Origin: Tricholoma matsutake
Lineage: Eukaryota > Basidiomycota > Agaricomycetes > Agaricales > Tricholomataceae
Reading direction: 5' to 3'
Assembly (NCBI GenBank): GCA_026075535.2
Contig: AP026539.1
Location: 6,262,001-6,326,000, forward strand
DNA: 64,000 nt
Position numbers and translations under genes: made by a program. The notes under the pieces were generated by a model. It had not been told where the DNA came from, made no database searches, and saw only the letters and a list, made by a program, of their open reading frames with translations. Positions 19,615-30,916 of the stretch are shown here, in pieces (the stretch's first letter is position 1; each line of letters opens with the position of its first letter).

Positions 19615-19870
19615 GGCTGCCCCTGCATTTTGTGTGGGGTGGTTTTTTTCATTTTTTATTTATGGTAATACCTTCCCCCTCACCCACGTAACGTGGGTGA
19701 GGGGTTTTTCTTTCTTTTTCTTTATAATTGTAGTGCTCCCCTCATGTTCGACTTTATATGTATATATTTGTAGGACTCCCCCTTGCACCTTGTGTGGGGG
19801 AGGTTTTTTTTTATGTAATTAATGGTGTATCCCTTGCATCCAATGCGAGGGATGTAGTTAATAAATTTTA
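19615..19870. repeat. Series of hairpins separated by T tracts
   Basis: Hairpins of different sequence but the same style: near-perfect CCCTCACCCACGT/ACGTGGGTGAGGG at 19676-19701, CCCCCTTGCACC/GTGTGGGGGAGG at about 19777-19803, and ATCCCTTGCATC/ATGCGAGGGAT at about 19829-19855. Each is followed by T-rich DNA, so they could act as transcription-end or replication structures, but nothing proves it. Confidence 0.55.
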
Positions 19871-19954
19871 TTTGATCTTAATTGTGAGCTTCGAGAGAGA
19901 AATACCTAAGTTTGAGTTTGAGGGTATAAATGCACTATTATATTGGCAGCTAAT

Positions 19955-20275
19955 AATTCTCCTGTGGCTCAACTGGTTAAGCACTTGTTTGGTTTGTCAT
20001 GTGATTCTTGATCATGAGTTCCAGAGTTCAATCCCTGCTCTGAACAAGTGTATTTTGTAGGTACTTTGTGAAATTCATGAAGTCTGAAGCACTTGAAACT
20101 TGTAAGATATCTCAAATTGACTTTCCATTATGGTATGACCTTAGGGTACTGAGTCCCACTAGATTCCTGGTGACTCCCACTGGAGTCCTGGTGAGTCCCA
20201 CTGGATTCCTGGAGGATTCCTGGTCTTCCTGGTAGGACTACCAGGATTCCTCCAGGACTCTGTGGGGAAGTGTAA
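19955..20275 (+). mobile_element. SINE-like unit, plus orientation
   Basis: Box A-like GTGGCTCAACTGGTTA at 19964-19979 and box B-like GAGTTCAATCCC at 20024-20035 form a tRNA-like head. About 90 bp of body follow, then a TCCTGGTGAGTCCCACTGGA-type repeat tail (20140-20275). The tail motif is the same as in the minus-strand unit at 17540-17950, although the heads differ. A polymerase III-transcribed SINE family is the likeliest reading. Confidence 0.55.
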
Positions 20276-21430
20276 AGTTCAGTGAGGCTTGCATATACTG
20301 GAACTGGCAGAACTACCATGACATTCTCCTTGCGGTGCTCAACGCTCAATGGTGTGAGGGGTTTGAAGGAGTTGTGACAGCTGTTGCCAGATTGTTGAAC
20401 ACCAAGGGAAACTCAACGCATATCAGCATGAGGCTTGCATATACTGGAGCTGGCAGAACTACCGTGACGTTCTCCTTGTGGTGCTCAGCGCTCAATGGCG
20501 TGAGGGGTTTGAACTTTGAAGGAGCTGTGGACAAAACTATACAAATTTGCCCAAGTCTTTAGGGCCGGTTAGACATCGGATATGCTCATCGACATCGCTC
20601 ATCATCAATCATAGCGTTGAGCACCAGAACACAATTCTTCCACCTCAAGTTCTTGCAACCATGATGAAGTCCTGCTTGTCATGACGCTGTAACAGTTTGC
20701 AAATATCACATGGACATGCATTGAGCTTGGGACCTGCATCTACTACAAGGTGTTATCGAGACCCTTTGGCGACAGGCAGGTCTTGTTTTTCTTGTGATCT
20801 TTGTGTGATGTCATTTTAGGTTCTTCCAAGTTTGCGCCCGAAGAAGTCATCCTCACACTGATATACATTCAGTTTGGGACCTTCATCTACAAGCTGTTAT
20901 CCATCCCCTTTGGCACCAGGCAACCCTAAGTCCAGGCAGTTACAACACACTGCAACCCTCACACCATTGAGCATTGAGCACGGCAAGTCGCACGTCATGG
21001 AAGTTCTGCCATTTCCAGTTCTTACAAACATACAACCGACAAAGTCCTGGTTACTGTGAGGCTGCAACAGTCGTTAATCATCATGCCGATATGTGTTGAG
21101 TTTGGGACTGACATCTACATGCTGTTATCCATCCCCTTTGGTGCCAGGCAACTTGTGACTAGCTTTCCGGAGGCTATCCTTGACACTTGCTCTTTTCTAC
21201 TCTGCGACGACGCCAATTTACTTTGTCAAATTTGCCTCTGGTTGTTAGTGGATGATATCTGCTGGGGGAGAAAACCGTGTTTACAATATGCTCAGTGTGA
21301 CACATCGAACTTCACACTCCGAACATCATGAAGATCGCTGGGACCGTGACCCCAGGCTGTTATCGACACATCAAAACTTTGTTCGTATGTTCATTCCACA
21401 CAACACTACTTCCCTCAATTGCCAGGATCC
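20275..21430. repeat. Satellite-like family, block 1
   Basis: Several diverged copies of a unit of about 230 bp in both orientations. Landmarks in order: CCTCACGCCATTGAGC.TTGAGCACC, ...GTAGTTCTGCCAGTTCC, CTGATATGCGTTGAGTTTGG, GACCTACATCTACAAGCTG, TTATCCATCCCCTTTGG, GCCAGGCA. A second subtype has AAGTCCTGCTTGTCGTGACG, AGACCCTTTGGCGACAGGCA and TCTTGTTTTTCTTGTGA at the equivalent places; the two are clearly related. No coding gene is supported despite open frames. Confidence 0.75.
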
Positions 21431-22058
21431 TTGAAGATATTATTTTTGGTTCAATGACAAGTACATGTTGCTTGGAAGACCCAATAAGCAAAAGATAACA
21501 CGTTCAATACGTTTGTCATCCAGCATGCATACACGTCATAAGATATACTGCATAAGTACATGGAACAAAGCAAACCTCAGGTGGCTGTAGAACCTTCCAC
21601 CAATGCGCAAACCTCAGCCAGTCCAAAAACCGTCGGCAATGCAGCCCTAATTGAGATCCGAGTGTGGCACATTGGACAGGTGGTGCTCTTGTGCTCCCGT
21701 CTGCGTGTGGTAAACCATTCACTGATACATGTGCGATCAAAAAGATGGCCACATGCAAGGCTGAAAGGTATTATTTAATAGTGCTTATAGCACCACAAGC
21801 AAGTCCTGGGTGCTTATGTGATAGGATCATTCATGGTTTCCATGCAAATTGTGCACTGCAAAAAAGTACGCAACTCCATCATGAGCTGAATGATATGGCT
21901 TAGTGTCAAGGTATGGTGGAGGTAGAATAACACCTACAGGAATTGACTGGTCTATCTCATGCTTGGCCTACAGGGTTCCTGATATTTGAAGGTAAACAAG
22001 TAGAATTGGAGTGATGAACTTCTTGAAGCTGCTGGAGGGTTGACTCCTGCAAATTCTG
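20515..22058 (+). repeat. Left arm of large inverted duplication
   Basis: Near-identical to 28214-29990 in reverse complement. For example, the frames at 21516-21758 and 28514-28756 are identical, and 20874-21059 and 29213-29398 differ by one residue. The inner end is at ...GCAAATTCTG (22058). The outer end is blurred by satellite copies; the right arm holds about 200 bp of extra satellite. Confidence 0.9.
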
Positions 22059-24690
22059 AAGGCAGTGTCGCTCCACTTCAAGAGAAACACAAGTCTACTG
22101 ATACTGTTGGCCTGTTGGTAAATGTAGTATGGGTTACTAAGACTTGCCTCCAGCCCCTGGGCTACACTGAGATCAAGTGACACCTTCTCCATCTCAATGT
22201 TGCATAGCTTCTTGGTTCATTCACTGACTTCCTAAACAAGTTCAAGTTATTATTGACAGAGATCAAATGGGTTAGATAAACATTCTGACCTGTTGGTGCT
22301 GCCTTTGGGTTTGTGCTAGGCAATGGTGCGACCCAGCTACCTGTTCTTTCAGTTGTTCATGTTCCTTTTTTGGGAAATTAACATAAGAAGGAGGAGAGGA
22401 TGAGGAATATTGACCTGGTGGCGCACCTTGCATTCCACCTGGAGCAACTCATTTGTGGCCATTAGCTTGGCAGTCAAGACACCATGCTCCTAAGATGAAT
22501 TAGTTGCAGCCACAGTACCAGGAAGCTAAGGCATACTGTAGTTCTTCTAGGTTCATTTGATTTTTCTGCCTCAGCCTCAGCACTAGTGCTGCCTTGACAA
22601 TTTGGGTCATCTAATACAGTCAATGGTGCAAAATGGCGAGTTTTTTGGGGTGGATCTTCTCCATGCGGCATTATGCCAATTTTGTCTGCAAGCTCATGCT
22701 CCCGCTCCTGCTTCTTGCTGAAGGCTTCATATATCCGTGCTTGCGGTAAGATACTGATGGGGAAGGTAGTAGGCCACTGTGGGGTTGATCCTTGATTCAT
22801 TAGGGGGAGAATTTAAGAGCAGTCCAAGAGCAGTCCAGGTTTACAAAGAGGTTAATTAAAAAGGTGCTCAGTGCCCATCCAAGTTTATTGATGCTGTCTC
22901 TCAGGCAATCCCTTTGTCTCTTTGCACAAAGACACTGATCTCCAATCGCCGATCAAGGGTATGTCACATGTTGAATATACCATAGGGATGGTCATCGTAA
23001 ACATGGGTTCCAAGGGTAAGGAGCATTTTCGTAGCCACTCCAAAAAATCCTTATCTTCATTGAGCTCCGCTCAATCTTATCTCACCCCAATTGTTCATGC
23101 TGTCTACTACAGCTTGGTGCTAATGTCTTAGCAGAGGCCTCGTCATAGACAGTCTCAGCATGGACAGGGGATTTTACTTGTGCTGCTTCTTTCTCAACCC
23201 CCACATTCGCATCCAAGCAGCACAGGTAAGCGCCTTGCGCACTTGTCAGGATCTATTTTCACATTTCAAGATAGTTGTTCTATCAGGCTTCACCTTCGAG
23301 CTTTGCTCCATCACAACAACTATCTTTCATTGTGAGATTCTGGAGCTCTTCTTCCATTAGCTCCACGTACATCCACCCCCATTGAAACCTCCTCCAGTTT
23401 TGCTTCATTAGGGAAAAATCCTCCCAATGCCCAACCAATGACACTGGTCCCAGCTGGCCACCCAAGTGAGACTTACTAATTATGTGTCCAGTACCACTTA
23501 CAGTGTGTTCAGCTTGACTATAGCATCAATGGGTGGGTTTGTGAAGCTTGCGAGGCAAGTGGAGGTCATAGATGAGCAGGGAAACGACAGGCCAATTGAG
23601 CACCTTCCTAATATGGTAGTTAGTTCCCACTGCTAGTTAGTTAGTCCTGACCTTAAAAAAAAATCAACCCAGTATGCTTAATTATTTTTCCGACATACCC
23701 TTGTCACCGATGCAGGGTGCTTTCCCAATCTCAACTCAGTCTATATATGGGTTTCAGTTTGTTTTTTGGTGGCCCTGGTAAGAAGAGTCGTATTGCATGT
23801 GAGTATACATAGTATCATTGCTGCAAAGTGCACTCACTGGGTTGGGCCCGGATCAACCATGTGACGTTTCTCAACTTGAGCGCCAGGCTAATACTAATAG
23901 TAATAGTGAGGCCACTAAAACACAATGCTGTGCATGGAAATGGATGTGGAGTCACAGATGTGCTGCCAGTGATTTTTGCTGTCATACTATGACGGAGATG
24001 AAACATAGGATGAGGGGGAAAAAGAGGTAAGTACTCCACATTTATGTAATTTTTGCGGCTGTCGGTCATTGCAGAGGCCAGGGTTGGATTGGGCTTTGAG
24101 CAAAAAATCTGGAGTTGTATCGGCAACATGAAAAGAAATCAACCATTCCAGGGTTGGCAAGGTTTCGGTCAAGGGAGAGAGCAAACATTGATTTGTAGTA
24201 AGTTCACAACAACACAAATTGGAAGCCAGAGCTTAGCAGAGGCGTAAAAACAAGTTAGAAGCCAGAGCTTAGCTCGAGCAGGGGTGTATAAATCATGGAT
24301 GATCACTTCATAGACTGGTTCAAGATTACATGTAAAATTATTTACAAATGGATGATGTTTGGCACAGATTTGACATGCATGTCCTCAAGTTGTACCACTG
24401 CCTGAATCATATCAAGGTGTACCACTCAGGGTGGCAAGGATGTTTGCCCCATGGGCTAAGATGATGCTTATCCAAGCAACAAACTAGAAAGGCAATTAGT
24501 GAGGTCTTGCAATGACTGAATGTGAGAAATACATGCTTTCCAAAAGAACGGGGACCAATTAGGGTATGATACCAATATAATGAGGACAGCAAAAAGTGTA
24601 TTGATCATGGCCTGTCTTGTTAATGTCGAACTGGCTGTAATTACTTCAAGCTCTGGTTCTGCACTTGAAGTGGATTCTTGGTTTGCCTTT
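22059..24690. other. Core of inverted duplication, left part; unrecognised remnants
   Basis: Mostly decayed minus-strand sequence. Two pieces look protein-like: 22800-22474 (starts MNQGSTPQWPTTFPISILP, then a charged KKQEREHELADKIG segment; degraded after about residue 85) and 23465-23283 (WEDFSLMKQNWRRFQWGWMY, ELMEEELQNLTMKD). I do not recognise either. They may be exons of one broken gene on the strand of the WD40 pseudogene. Confidence 0.35.
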
Positions 24691-24699
24691 ATCACACCT

Positions 24700-25965
24700 G
24701 GGAGCTAAGGCATGTTGTTTCAGCATGGTTTAGGGCATGGGTTAGGTGGATCTTGCTAGACTTACTTTCTTCTCCCAAAGGGATATCCCTGGAATTCCAC
24801 TGCTCGATCCCCCTGCAATTAGGAACCGCCCACCATCCAAAGCAGTTGATGCAACGGCTTGAATCAACTTGTGCTCTGTTCAGATTGATTATTATCAACA
24901 AATGATCATATGCATCCTGGTGCGCACCTTGACCGGTCCCCAATGGCAATGACTGGAGGCATTCACCACTGAACACATCCACGATTGCCTAGTGGAGGAC
25001 AGAGAAAAGGTTGTACATGGAGTGCTTGCAGGAAAATGATATGCGTCAAACATCCCAGTGGTTAGGTTATCGACCAGCAATATTGTCTCATCAGATGAGA
25101 GGGATGCATGGCCACTGCAACCGGGGCCAAAAATCAATGGAGGAAACAATCACATATATGGTAGTTACTTACACCCCACCAGCCAAAGTCTTTGTCCACA
25201 ATACGTTTGAATTCTGAGCATCTCGGCAAGACCTATTTTGAATGAGATGGGGGTATGGTCGATGATGAGCGCACTCACATTTCTCCCGTCTCCAGTCCAA
25301 GAGTTAGCAAGCTCTGATTAGCACCTCCAAAGAAGGCTAGTCCTTGTGGAATTGCATTGCCAATGCTGGCAGTCCAAACTGGCACCAAATTGACTTTAGA
25401 AGAGCTCTGGTCAGCAAGGAATCTGCATGTAATAGAGGCCACTCACTGCATTGTTCAACGTTAAACAACTTCATCTGCCCAGAGTGGCTAGCAACTGCCA
25501 GCCAGCAATTCAATGGGTCATAAGCCTGTGCTTCCACGGCATCATTAAAATCAAAGGGGGTAAAAAACACAGCATTTTTCCACAGAAACCACTGTGGAGA
25601 GGTGGATGAGAACACCCATCAGGTAGAAGGGGCAAAACTTACGGTACTGTCTTTCAACATAGGACACAAATCCATGGAGCCTCTGCCAGTTCCCATGCAG
25701 ATGGAGGTGGAAGTTCCTTCGACAGAGGGTTCAACACTGATCCAAGTCAATGCAGTAACCTGGCCCCATTTCGTGTTATGGAGAACTTGTTCACAGTTGA
25801 AGTCTTGGGTATTCCATATTCAAACACATTCATCATCACCTGCAGCATTCTAAGGGTTGCAGCTTGAATAAATCCAGATTGACATACCTCCACTCAGCAG
25901 AAGCCTTCCATCCTTTGAGAATATCAACACATTGATGGCACCTTTAATGCTCGCTAGTTTCTTGC
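24700..25965 (-). pseudogene. WD40-repeat protein pseudogene
   Basis: Minus-strand remnants of a WD40 beta-propeller gene. From about 25965 a frame reads LASIKGAINVLIFSKDGRLL followed by LSGG and a GTATGT donor. The next exon has NTQDFNCEQVLHN and WGQVTALTWISVE, with an in-frame TGA (25822-25820) exactly where the arginine of a VRIW repeat end is expected. Then come TGRGSMDLCPMLKDS, DAVEAQAYDPLNCWLAVASH, SGQMKLFNVE and, near 25100, SSDETILLVDNLTTGMFDAY. Order and motifs fit a WD40 family common in Agaricomycete genomes. Multiple stops and frame changes mean it is not functional. It is divergent to the intact gene at 26283. Confidence 0.7.
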
Positions 25966-26282
25966 AAAAGCTATATTCAGGTACCTGAGAAAAACGGTAA
26001 ACCAGTCAAGGCTAGAAAAACCGGAAATAAAGGGCGCACTTTGGCAGACATAGTACTTGATAGTGAATTTGTGAGTGGTTTTTGTGGGGAGTTTGGGGTT
26101 CAGTAGGTTGAGGAGGTTGATCTCAAGGAGGTATAAAGTGAAAAAAAAAAAAAGAGTGCAAAACGCCATAGCCACCCTTTGTCCTGGCAAAGGTTCCCAG
26201 TTCCCGGTTGAAAGAAAGGGAAAACACTGGAAAGAAAGAGAGATTTAAGATATAAATTGTACCTAGTATTTTTGCTTCACCC

Positions 26283-27079
26283 ATGGCCTCCAACATTCCT
26301 TATGTCCAAAAGCCCCATCCCCTTATCGCAGCTCAGATTGAGTATACACTTGCACCTGCACCTCCTCTGCCCTCAATCACACCACACATTGAATTCAATG
26401 CTGAGCATCTGGCATACTCTCAAGATGTTGCTGGAGGGAGTTCAGCCACAATGGTCGGACATAACGATGACAACAGTGTGAACCGTCATCCAGCGGCTGC
26501 ATCAGATTCTTCTGGTGATGACTCAGCCAATGACTCAGCCCGACCCACAAGGCTCAACCGGCGGCACTCAAGCTGCAACTTGAAGATACCCAAACCTACC
26601 GGAGAACCCAGCAGGCCAGGTTCAGGAGGATTCTGTGTTGAAGATTTGCTTGTAAAGACACATGGGTGGTCCGAAGATTCAGTCAGAAAACTCACGGTGT
26701 GTTCCACAAGATTGTTCTCAGATTATAACAGCACTGACAATATCTACAAGCAGGAGACCATCCAGGTGGAAGCAAGAAAGCAACTAAACACAACAATCAG
26801 CTACCATGGCCAGAGCAAACGTGCCATTCAAAAGATTTGCGCTAAGGTTTGCCAGTTCCGTACCCATGTACTCCTTTCTTACGTGGATCTCTCAACCAGA
26901 TGACGGATGACAGCCACTGGCCGGAGCTGAAGAATTATGAGGGCTGTTGGCCAGTCCACAGCATCTTAAAACTAGCACTAAAATACAGCACTGAGGCATC
27001 TCGTCGCGCAAGTGCAAATGATGCCAACCAGCGGATGCATGCTGCCTTGAGGGGTTCTAGCCCTGAAGAAGGGGTGTAG
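26283..27079 (+). CDS. Intact 247-aa protein of unknown function
   Basis: Two exons: 26283-26846 and 26900-27079, with a 53-nt intron (GTTTGC donor, CAACCAG acceptor, phase 0). The product starts MASNIPYVQKPHPLIAAQIE. Residues 1-120 are low-complexity, Ser/Asp/Pro rich (SDSSGDDSANDSARPTR). Residues about 120-247 look folded and conserved: CVEDLLVKTHGWSEDSVRKL, VEARKQLNTTISYHGQSK, then WPELKNYEGCWPVHSILK and YSTEASRRASANDANQR. The WPV...LKYSTEASRR ending is, from memory, shared by many uncharacterised Agaricomycete proteins. It is the only clearly intact gene in the 20-40 kb repeat sea and starts about 300 bp from the divergent WD40 pseudogene. No TM segment or signal peptide. Confidence 0.65.
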
Positions 27080-28213
27080 TACTTGCAGCTCTAGTTTCGT
27101 AGTTTTCAACTGGTAGATGAGCATGAGTTCATGGTTAAATTTTGCAATTGTTTACAGTAATGTCACTTTAAATTTAATATCATCGTCCCCAGCAATGTTG
27201 ACTCAGCCTAAATAGCCTGTAATGGGATCACAAATGGTACTTAGCCTGGAGTAAAAGGAAGATGCAGTGGGTGTCGGAGAGATCGAGATTTCTTTCTTCC
27301 ATTCACTTAGGAAATCCAAGTTGTCTTCTTGTAAAATGTAGTTCTGGTCAAACTCCTTGCTAAGCAGGGCTAAAATGTCGTCCATGGGTGAGCGCAAGTG
27401 TACCTTCGTCTGAGCTTCGGGTAGTTGATCATGGATCAGAAGCTAAAGCTCTCTTAAAATTCCTCTAAAAAAATAAGGTCATGGAGGACTGGGAAACAGG
27501 GAGACGTTGAGGGCAAGGAAATGGGGAAGTGCTACGGTGATGCCGGGCGTGGTTGTTGAATGTTCATTACTGGGGTCACTTTGATCATAAATGAGGTACT
27601 CCAGAGGGGAAGCAGAGAGGGCCCTGCAGACACCTCCTCAGAAATGGCATCCACGGTGGCCCCAACAGCTGCAGGGTCAATGACCTGCCCTAAGTCCATG
27701 CCAGAGGTGTGGACGTCAAGAACCTTTGGTATTAGGTCTTCCCAATGACCTGGTATGGAAGCATGACTGTGACATTCTACTTGTGGTGTTCAACCCTGAA
27801 TGGCGTGACAGTTGGAGCATGCTGTAACCACCAGGATTTGGGGGTGGAAGGACTACACTTGGAAAAATTTCAAATGGAAGCTACCACCGTGATGTTCTTC
27901 TATGGTGGGAAGGGCTTGTGGGCACTATAATGGCCAGAGCTGAGGAGTAAGAATCGTCCCGAGAAAAATACGACTTGCCTGCTGCAGTAAGCATCTTGTG
28001 GAGGATTCAGAGGAGCTCCTCATTGAGCTCAGCAAGAGTGGGGTCAAGGCTAACACAGACAAATTGCCAATTCTTTTGATCATGCCTATCTGTTTCATGA
28101 AGGTGAGGGCCTTGAGGAGCTTCATAGAGGTGCTTGATAACAGCTTGTAGATGAAAGTCCCAAACTCAATGCAGATCAGCATAAGGGTTGCATATTGGGA
28201 AGAACTGGGAATT
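27080..28213. other. Core of inverted duplication, right part; no gene supported
   Basis: A minus-strand frame at 27397-27203 (MDDILALLSKEFDQNYILQE) looks protein-like but is isolated. Short satellite fragments occur near 27745-27800 and 28120-28195 (CCAAACTCAATGCAGATCAG). Nothing else seen. Confidence 0.3.
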
Positions 28214-29990
28214 CAGAATTTGCAGGAGTCAACCCTCCAGCAGCTTCAAGAAGTTCATCACTCCAATTCTACTTGTTTACCTTCAAATATCAGGAACCCT
28301 GTAGGCCAAGCATGAGATAGACCAGTCAATTCCTGTAGGTGTTATTCTACCTCCACCATACCTTGACACTAAGCCATATCATTCAGCTCATGATGGAGTT
28401 GCGTACTTTTTTGCAGTGCACAATTTGCATGGAAACCATGAATGATCCTATCACATAAGCACCCAGGACTTGCTTGTGGTGCTATAAGCACTATTAAATA
28501 ATACCTTTCAGCCTTGCATGTGGCCATCTTTTTGATCGCACATGTATCAGTGAATGGTTTACCACACGCAGACGGGAGCACAAGAGCACCACCTGTCCAA
28601 TGTGCCACACTCGGATCTCAATTAGGGCTGCATTGCCGACGGTTTTTGGACTGGCTGAGGTTTGCGCATTGGTGGAAGGTTCTACAGCCACCTGAGGTTT
28701 GCTTTGTTCCATGTACTTATGCAGTATATCTTATGACGTGTATGCATGCTGGATGACAAACGTATTGAACGTGTTATCTTTTGCTTATTGGGTCTTCCAA
28801 GCAACATGTACTTGTCATTGAACCAAAAATAATATCTTCAAGGATCCTGGCAATTGAGGGAAGTAGTGTTGTGTGGAATGAACATACGAACAAAGTTTTG
28901 ATGTGTCGATAACAGCCTGGGGTCACGGTCCCAGCGATCTTCATGATGTTCGGAGTGTGAAGTTCGATGTGTCACACTGAGCATATTGTAAACACGGTTT
29001 TCTCCCCCAGCAGATATCATCCACTAACAACCAGAGGCAAATTTGACAAAGTAAATTGGCGTCGTCGCAGAGTAGAAAAGAGCAAGTGTCAAGGATAGCC
29101 TCCGGAAAGCTAGTCACAAGTTGCCTGGCACCAAAGGGGATGGATAACAGCATGTAGATGTCAGTCCCAAACTCAACACATATCGGCATGATGATTAACG
29201 ACTGTTGCAGCCTCACAGTAACCAGGACTTTGTCGGTTGTATGTTTGTAAGAACTGGAAATGGCAGAACTTCCATGACGTGCGACTTGCCGTGCTCAATG
29301 CTCAATGGTGTGAGGGTTGCAGTGTGTTGTAACCGCCTGGACTTAGGGTTGCCTGGTGCCAAAGGGGATGGATAACAGCTTGTAGATGAAGGTCCCAAAC
29401 TGAATGTATATCAGTGTGAGGATGACTTCTTCGGGTGCAAACTTGGAAGAACCTAAAATGACATCACACAAAGATCACAAGAAAAACAAGACCTGCCTGT
29501 CGCCAAAGGGTCTCAATAACACCTTGTAGTAGATGCAGGTCGGAAGCTCAATGCATGTCCATGTGAGATTTGCAAACTGTTACAGTGTCATGACAAGCAG
29601 GACTTCATCATGGTTGCAAGAACTTGAGGTGGAAGAATTGTGTTCTGGTGCTCAACACTCAATGGCATGAGGGGTTTGAAGGAGTTGTGACAGCCATTGC
29701 CAGATTGTTGAACACCAAGGGAAACTCAACGCATATCAGCATGAGGCTTGCATATACTGGAACTGGCAGAACTACCATGATGTTCTCCTTGCAGTGCTCA
29801 ACACTCAATGGCATGAGGGGTTTGAAGGAGTTGTGACAGCCATTGCCAGATTGTTGAACACCAAGGGAGGGATGATCGATGATTGATGATGAGCAATGTC
29901 GATGAGCATATCCAATGTCTAACTGGCCCTAAAGACTTGGGCAAATTTGTATAGTTTTGTCCACAACTCCTTCAAAGTTCAAACCCCTCA
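28214..29990 (-). repeat. Right arm of large inverted duplication
   Basis: Reverse complement of 20515-22058. It contains about 200 bp of additional satellite sequence (29663-29865) that the left arm lacks, so copies have expanded or contracted since duplication. Separation of inner ends is about 6.15 kb. Confidence 0.9.
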
Positions 29991-30916
29991 TGCCATTGAG
30001 CATTGAGAGGAGAACATCATGGTAGTTCTGCCAGTTCCAGTATATGCAAGCCTCACACTGATATGTGTTGAGTTTCCCTCAGTGTTCAACAATCTGGCAA
30101 TGGCTGCCACAACTCCTTCAAACCCCTCACGCCGTTGAGCATTGAGCACTGCAAGGAGAACGTCATGGTAGTTCTGCCAGTTCCAGTATATGCAAGCCTC
30201 ACACTGATATGCGTTGAGTTTGGGACCTACATCTACAACATGTTATCCATCCCCTTCAGCACCAGGCAACTCTTCATTCTTGTGATAATTGTGTGTTATT
30301 CTTGCCCTCGGCAGTTACAGTACATTCAAACCCCTCACGCCATTGAGTGTTGAGCACCAGAACACAATTCTTCCACCTCAAGTTCTTGCAACCATGATGA
30401 AGTCCTGCTTGTCGTGATGCTGTAACAGTTTGCAAATCTCATGCGGACATGTGTTGAGCTTGGGACCTGTGTCTACAAGGTGTTATTGAGACCCTTTGGC
30501 GACAGGCAGGTTTTGTTTTTCTTGTGATAATTCTTACCCTTGGTGATTACAGTATGTTCAAACCCCTCGAGCATTGAGCACCGCAAGGAGAACACCATGG
30601 TAGTTCTGCCATTTCCAGGATATACAAGCCTCACACTGATATGCATTGAGTTTGGGACCTACATCTACCTCAAGTTTGTGCAAGTATGAAGTCCTGCTTG
30701 TTGTGACGCTGTAACAGTTTGCCCAACTCACATGAACATGCGTTGAGCTTGGGACCTGCATCTACTACAAGATGTTACCGAGACCCTTTGGCGATTGGCA
30801 GGTTCTGTTTTTCTTGTGATAATTGTGTGGTATTGTTACTGGGCAATTACAGTATGTTCAAACCCCTCACACCATTGAGTGTTGAGCACCAGAACACAAA
30901 TCTTCCACCTCATATA
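29100..30916. repeat. Satellite-like family, block 2 (densest)
   Basis: At least seven units of the same ~230-bp family, both subtypes alternating and in both orientations. From 29990 to 30910 they run head to tail on the plus strand (GCCATTGAGCATTGAG, GTTCTGCCAGTTCCAG, TGCGTTGAGTTTGGGACC, ACAGGCAGGTTTTGTTTTTC). The last unit is cut at 30915 by the Tc1/mariner-type element. Confidence 0.8.
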
